From Melastoma dodecandrum (taxonomy: Eukaryota; Streptophyta; Magnoliopsida; Myrtales; Melastomataceae): 64,000 nt of DNA. The stretch spans positions 3,968,001-4,032,000 of the forward strand of contig JARUPY010000397.1 in NCBI GenBank assembly GCA_029817715.1, given 5' to 3'. This document shows, piece by piece, positions 59,724 to 64,000 of the stretch; positions within the stretch are counted from its first letter, which is position 1; every line of letters begins with the position of its first letter. Made by a program: the position numbers and the translations under genes. A model generated the notes under the pieces. That model made no database searches and was not told the origin of the DNA. It saw nothing but the letters and a program-made list of their open reading frames with translations.

Positions 59724-60116
59724 TGTTGACCGTTTGCAGAAGGTTGAAGGTTTGCAGAAGGTCGAGGGAAGAAGAAAAAGAAAAGAAAGAAGACGAAGAG
59801 CAAGGTAGGGAAGAGCAAAGCAGAGGGATTCTGTTTCATTCAGCACAGAAAAACAGAAAAACCCCATACATTCTTCGCACTGTCTACCCCCTTTCTTATA
59901 ACAAACCAACGTCGCTATTGGTTGTAACCAACCTTAGTTAAATTACAACGTTGTCCTTTTGGACTGGACTACGTTGTCCTTTTGGACTGGACTACGTTGT
60001 CCTTTTGGACTGGACTTGGACCAGCTTCCTCTCTTGATTGAAAGCATGGAAGAGCCACCGGACTAGGTCGTGAGTAATAAATCTAGTCTGGTCTGGGCTT
60101 CACCAATTGTCCAACA
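59724..60116. mobile_element. Solo LTR
   Basis: 393 bp starting TGTTGACCG and ending TTGTCCAACA, with the inverted ends TGTTG/CAACA of an LTR, flanked by a perfect 5-bp duplication TTTAT (59719-59723 and 60117-60121). No second copy or internal region is present, so it is what remains after recombination between two LTRs. Orientation not decided. Confidence 0.85.
59948..60016. repeat. 23-bp tandem repeat, three units
   Basis: Three exact copies of ACGTTGTCCTTTTGGACTGG plus ACT inside the solo LTR. Each holds the palindrome GTCCTTTTGGAC. Confidence 0.95.
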
Positions 60117-60144
60117 TTTATAAATAAAATAAAATGAAATTATT

Positions 60145-60513
60145 CAAAGCAAAGCAACCATGAAGGGAGTTAAGCGTTAAAGCCTCGGAACACTCCAGTT
60201 GAACGTGATACGATACGCAAGGCAATTCGGCAGAATGAAGACCTAATCGGTCGAATCGCGGCCTAATCGCCGCCCATCTGAAGTATGGCTCGGAGGAGGA
60301 GGAGGATGTGATGGGAGAAAGAAGAGGAAGACCATTTTATATTTACATACACATCTTTCGTTGGTCCGTGAGACGTGACGGCGTTTTCCTTACGATTGCG
60401 GCGGGATTAACGCCGTTACGCACCGTTAACCGTTTCCGGGAAGAATATTAATTAATAGAAGTGACGATCCCAATGATGATTAATTATTATTATTAAGTTA
60501 CTGACACGCCGGG
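60145..60513. repeat. Displaced copy of the BIM1 upstream region
   Basis: Copy of 2967-3332, about 57 kb from its source, in the same orientation. Similarity ends at ACACGCCGGG, where the SMC1 fragment begins. No BIM1 coding sequence came with it. Confidence 0.92.
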
Positions 60514-60660
60514 GGAAGATTCACCGACTGGAGGTAGAGAACTACAAGTCCTACAGGGGACACCAGGTAATCGGACCCTTCCACGACTTCACCGCTATAA
60601 TTGGCCCAAACGGCGCTGGTAAGTCCAACCTCACGGACGCCATCAGCTTCGTCCTCAGAG
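60511..60660 (+). pseudogene. N-terminal fragment of cohesin subunit SMC1
   Basis: The plus strand reads [20 protein letters not shown], then [20 protein letters not shown] and DAISFVL, which is the start of SMC1 including the Walker A motif. Homology stops abruptly after FVL, before the Q-loop region, and no further SMC1 exon or start codon is in place. It directly abuts the displaced BIM1 upstream segment. It is a captured exon fragment of about 50 codons. Confidence 0.92.
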
Positions 60661-61789
60661 CTGTCCTAATTGGTTTTTTTGTTCTCTTTCAAACTTCCTA
60701 CCAGCATCAATTATCTTATCATCGCAACCCCACCCCATCCTCTCTAAGCTAGCTTAATTACATACTATAGTTTGAACATTATGAAGAAAAACTATTTAGA
60801 TAGCAATATGCTAGAACTAGTAGTTAAATGGCAACTGAAGGTTTTCCTATCGGTTGGACAATGTAGAAATATGGGATCAATTTGTATCAGTAAATTGTTT
60901 GTGCTAGCCTCATGGATATTGTACAGCTAATCAGACACATAGATACATATACGGAGAACTTTGTTCATATATTTAGGGAATTTTTCAATTTTTGAAAAAT
61001 ATTGTAGAAGGTTTAGAAATTTGTCAAATATCGTCTCCATTTTCGATTTAACTGAGAAAGAAGTCGTGGTTACAAATATTGACTTTATGCCTAAAAAAGG
61101 AAACCTTGACTTTAATTCGAAATTCGCAAAATACCTCTCTTGAAAAGGTATGTTTCCAGGCATTAAAGTTGAGGTTATGAATGTCTAATTCCTTCTCACT
61201 TAAACCTTGATTTTGTCAGTGCGATTTAGGGCAATTATTTGAAGAATTTTGAAACCTTCTGTCAAATTTGAAAATTTTCCTTTTCTCTCTCTTTTTGTTG
61301 TAATGCCGTACATAGGATCAAAACTCCACAAACAGATGTATTCTGATAAATATGTAGCCTGTCATATTTAAGGGAATGCTTAGCAATACCTGGACTTGAT
61401 GCTTTGATGGCATTTCATTGATTTGTCGTGAAATTCAAATAGTTAATTGAATTCATTAGGATCATTGATAAGACAAACTAAAAGACCTTTTGAGTTACTT
61501 ATATAAAAAAGGAGCTTTTGAGTTACTTATATAAAAGAGCAACTTTTGGGTTTTTGCAAGGAATTCATAAAAAGTAGGTGTTGCCTTTAGAGGGATTTGA
61601 ATTTACGCGTCTTTACACCATCCAACATGCATTTCACTTATTGTGTTTTTCTGTGTATTTATCTATATTTCATGACAGTACTTAATGGATCAGAGGCTTC
61701 CTCCTCAGACATTTATACCACTTCAATCTGTCCGGGTAAAGCCTATTATTGCGAGATTAAGGACTTTAGGGGGAACATCAAGCCTATTT
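60661..61789. other. AT-rich stretch without a gene
   Basis: No coding motif is seen. A direct repeat at about 61490-61545 (TTTTGAGTTACTTATATAAA twice, 27 bp apart) is the only structure noted. Confidence 0.5.
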
Positions 61790-62085
61790 TTTGTTTTAGA
61801 AGGCACCAATAGATTTGAAATTTCATATTTATATTATTTAGAAAAATATTTTCTTGAAAAAAATTTAACTTTTTGTTGAGCTTAATAATTAAAAATTGAA
61901 TTTGGAACGGCTCATGAATAATTAGTGGGCCTGAAAGGGTCTTCTCTTCCTTCAAATATGGTACAACTTCTTTTACTGGTATGCAGTGATTAAGCCATAA
62001 AAAACTGAAAGGAGGACAAATTGAATGAGAAGAAGTTTAAGGAGGTTAAATTAAATTATTTTATTTAATTATGCATAATTTTAAT
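61790..62085. repeat. Dispersed repeat block B, copy 3
   Basis: Almost the same as 50820-51010 over 61798-62000, and then related to the end of block B copy 1 (TGCATAATTTTAATTTTT). A piece related to block C (62245-62345) and block A copy 3 follow, recalling the order of blocks at the TIR locus. Confidence 0.8.
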
Positions 62086-62341
62086 TTTTTTTTTTAAAAA
62101 ACAAGGCGGTGGACATGTCCACCCCTCGTCCCCGTCTATCTCGGTACAGAAATAGCTTTTGTTTTTTTTTTTTTTTGTTTTTTTTAGTTTGCGTGATGTA
62201 CAACAAATGGACATAAAGTAAGATCCCTCCTCTATTTCCCGATACAGATCGCGAGGAAGAAAGAAGAAGAAAACTTTGTTTTCTGCCGTGCCGTTCGAGA
62301 AAAAGAAGCAGCAGCAGCAGAAAGAAGAATAAGAAGAAGCA

Positions 62342-62755
62342 CATGTCTTTCGGATTATAAATACATATATAATCAGAAATATCCTACTTATCTTATTATT
62401 ATTATTACATTATATAGCTTTCACGGAAACTAATGAACTTCAATATAAACGCTTAAAATTAATCATAAATCAGAGGATAATCAATTCGAAACTCTTTTCC
62501 TTCGATTATTCTTTTTTTTTCTTCCCTTATTAATCGACTCTTTATTCAATAATGAATAATTCATTCATTGATTTGAATATGAACAATAACGAATGGCTTA
62601 TCACTACCTTAAAACAAAACTCAATTGTATTCCAAAGATACATTAACTCATTTTTATTATATCTCACTTTAGTTCTAAAAAATAAAATATTCTCTGTGGA
62701 CCTTTAGATTACTGATTTGATAGGATTATGAAATGAAGAAACAAACATAATAAAG
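62342..62755. repeat. Dispersed repeat block A, copy 3
   Basis: Copy of 35735-36310 lacking the central 195 bp; the junction is near 62543 (CTCTTTATTCAATAATG). It is cut at 62755 by an LTR, whereas copy 1 continues AATAAAGAAGCTTTG. Confidence 0.8.
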
Positions 62756-62804
62756 TGTTGGGACGGTTTTGATGATGAACCGGACCTTCTGTACTACAGA
62801 AGGT

Positions 62805-63213
62805 CGAACATTCTATTCTACAGAAGCTTCTTATGTTAAGGGCTTTATGAAAGAATTATTCTTGTAATTAAATGATTAGTTATCAATTATTTAATTACGA
62901 AATATACATTATCTGATTAAGATATTCGTCTAATCAGATTACCATGATTTGATCTCCAAATAATCATATTGAAGATAATATTTCTTATAGAAGGAAATAA
63001 GATCTCTATTTATGGAAATGTTCTACTAGTTGGTCTACAGGCTTCTGTAAGCTCTTACGACCTCTATATGACCGTTATTTGGATACCTATCATCACCACC
63101 TGTCCAGATACACTCTCACGTGTGTTTTTATCAGGATGGAATTGACTTCAAGTCATTTGGAAACAAATCAACTATTGTTTCCATCTGTAGAAGGTTATCA
63201 AGCAGAACCTTCT
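62805..63213. promoter_or_regulatory. Heat-shock-element-like palindromes in the LTR
   Basis: Three GAAnnTTC dyads: CGAACATTCT (62805-62814), AGAAGCTTCT (62822-62831) and AGAACCTTCT (63204-63213). They lie upstream of the TATA-like box. GAAnnTTC is the core of heat shock factor sites. A perfect 10-bp inverted repeat, ACCTTCTGTA/TACAGAAGGT, lies at about 62784-62804. Confidence 0.45.
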
Positions 63214-63742
63214 GCTATACCTTCTGTGGTGCACTATTCATGGAAAATATATCATAATCTTATTCTGATTTATTTTCTAAATGCTTGCACGTGTATATCA
63301 TTCTGTTTATTATGTAAACTAACTTTTAATTTCTTATTTTACAGATTACGTTTTTTTATTTTCCCTTTTGTATTTTACTCTTTGAACCGTGTATATAAAT
63401 AGCCATGCTCTCTCTCCCATTGTATCCATAAAACAATTCATTTTTCTCTTCTCCCATTCTGATCAGAGAGAGCGTGTGCTTGAAGCTTTAGTTCTTTCAT
63501 TCGTTTGAGTTAGTCACACGAGGAGCACTACCGGCGGAAGCTGCATCGTTGGTGAAACCTTTTGGGAGAGTGACTCGGGGGCTCGAGGGACTCGACTGGA
63601 AGCTGCAGGATACGTTGGCTAGAGGCACGGCTGGAGGTCGTGTGATCAACGTGCAGCGGGTCGGAGAGAAGGGCTGAACCTCGCGAAGACAGAAGGTGAG
63701 GGACTAACCAGCTTCTGTTGTGTAGAGCTCTGTGTGTAGGAA

Positions 63743-64000
63743 CCTCAGGACAAGAGGAAGGTTGTCACCTTAGAACAGAAGGAAGGCTGTCACCTCAGGA
63801 CAAGAGGAAGGCTGTCACCTCAGGACAGGAGGAAGGCTGTCACCCCAGAACAGAGGGAACGCTGTTCAACCTCAGGACAGGAGGAAGGCTGTCACCTCAG
63901 GACAGGAGGAAGGCTGTCACCCCAGGACAGAGGGCACGCTGTTCATCCTAGGACAAAGGATACGTTGTCCACCCTAAGACAAAGGGAACGTTGTCTACTT
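63743..64000 (+). repeat. Minisatellite of 25-27 bp units, each a potential hairpin
   Basis: Ten units from 63743 to the window edge, consensus CCTCAGGACAGGAGGAAGGC followed by TGTCA. Most units contain an inverted repeat of 5-6 bp around an 8-base purine-rich loop, for example GACAG/CTGTC and GAACAG/CTGTTC. The array continues beyond the window. Confidence 0.93.

Larger units (their letters stand above)
62756..64000 (+). mobile_element. LTR retrotransposon entering at the right edge (partial)
   Basis: Begins TGTTGGGACGG inside block A, at a point where the paralogous copy at 36310 is uninterrupted, so the left boundary is well supported. TATATAAATAG at about 63390 is a likely LTR promoter, and the sequence after it would be R-U5 and leader. 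The 3' end of the LTR is not identified and no coding region is reached before the window ends. Confidence 0.65.

Overview
The window is nuclear DNA of a flowering plant, most likely a core eudicot. Its genes have spliced exons whose products match angiosperm families throughout: BIM1-type bHLH, CML, plant cysteine oxidase, TTM1/2 and ALA flippase. It also holds a plant TIR domain, which monocots generally lack in the NLR type, together with Copia-type elements, a tRNA-derived SINE and AT-rich intergenic DNA. I would not name a species. Exon limits were placed by eye from splice sites and reading-frame continuity; where I summed a model, the exon lengths keep one open frame, except where a break is stated. 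The left half (1-34 kb) is gene-rich. In order: BIM1-like bHLH (minus, 3' end cut by the window edge); an acidic RING-H2 protein (plus); an STK16/NAK-like kinase (minus, with a frameshift near its C terminus); an LTR remnant; agmatine deiminase (minus), divergent from a TTM1/TTM2-like triphosphate tunnel metalloenzyme (plus); NHP2 of H/ACA snoRNPs (minus); a strictosidine synthase-like protein (minus) with a broken duplicate behind it; a plant cysteine oxidase (plus); and plastid enolase ENO1 (minus), convergent with it. These look like unrelated housekeeping, signalling and stress genes, not a cluster with one function. The right half (34-64 kb) is repeat-driven. A TIR-domain ORF fused in frame to about six and a half proline-rich tandem repeats sits in a 2.9-kb tandem duplication. 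Its flanking blocks (called A, B and C here) recur at 50-51 kb and 61.8-62.8 kb. A full-length Copia element with indistinguishable 499-bp LTRs, a TCCCC target duplication and one intact 1524-codon ORF has landed 12 bp upstream of the start codon of a receptor-like kinase, which is itself truncated in the kinase domain. A calmodulin-like gene follows, then an older, minus-strand Copia element with in-frame stops and a nested SINE. Beyond it lies a mosaic of host-gene fragments (ALA flippase, a copy of the BIM1 upstream region, the SMC1 N terminus), interrupted by a solo LTR. The right edge enters another LTR retrotransposon. Its LTR carries heat-shock-element-like palindromes and its leader carries a tandem array of short hairpins with compensatory stem changes. 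The strongest leads are the TIR/tandem-repeat gene, the covarying hairpin array, the captured-fragment mosaic and the young Copia insertion at the kinase promoter.
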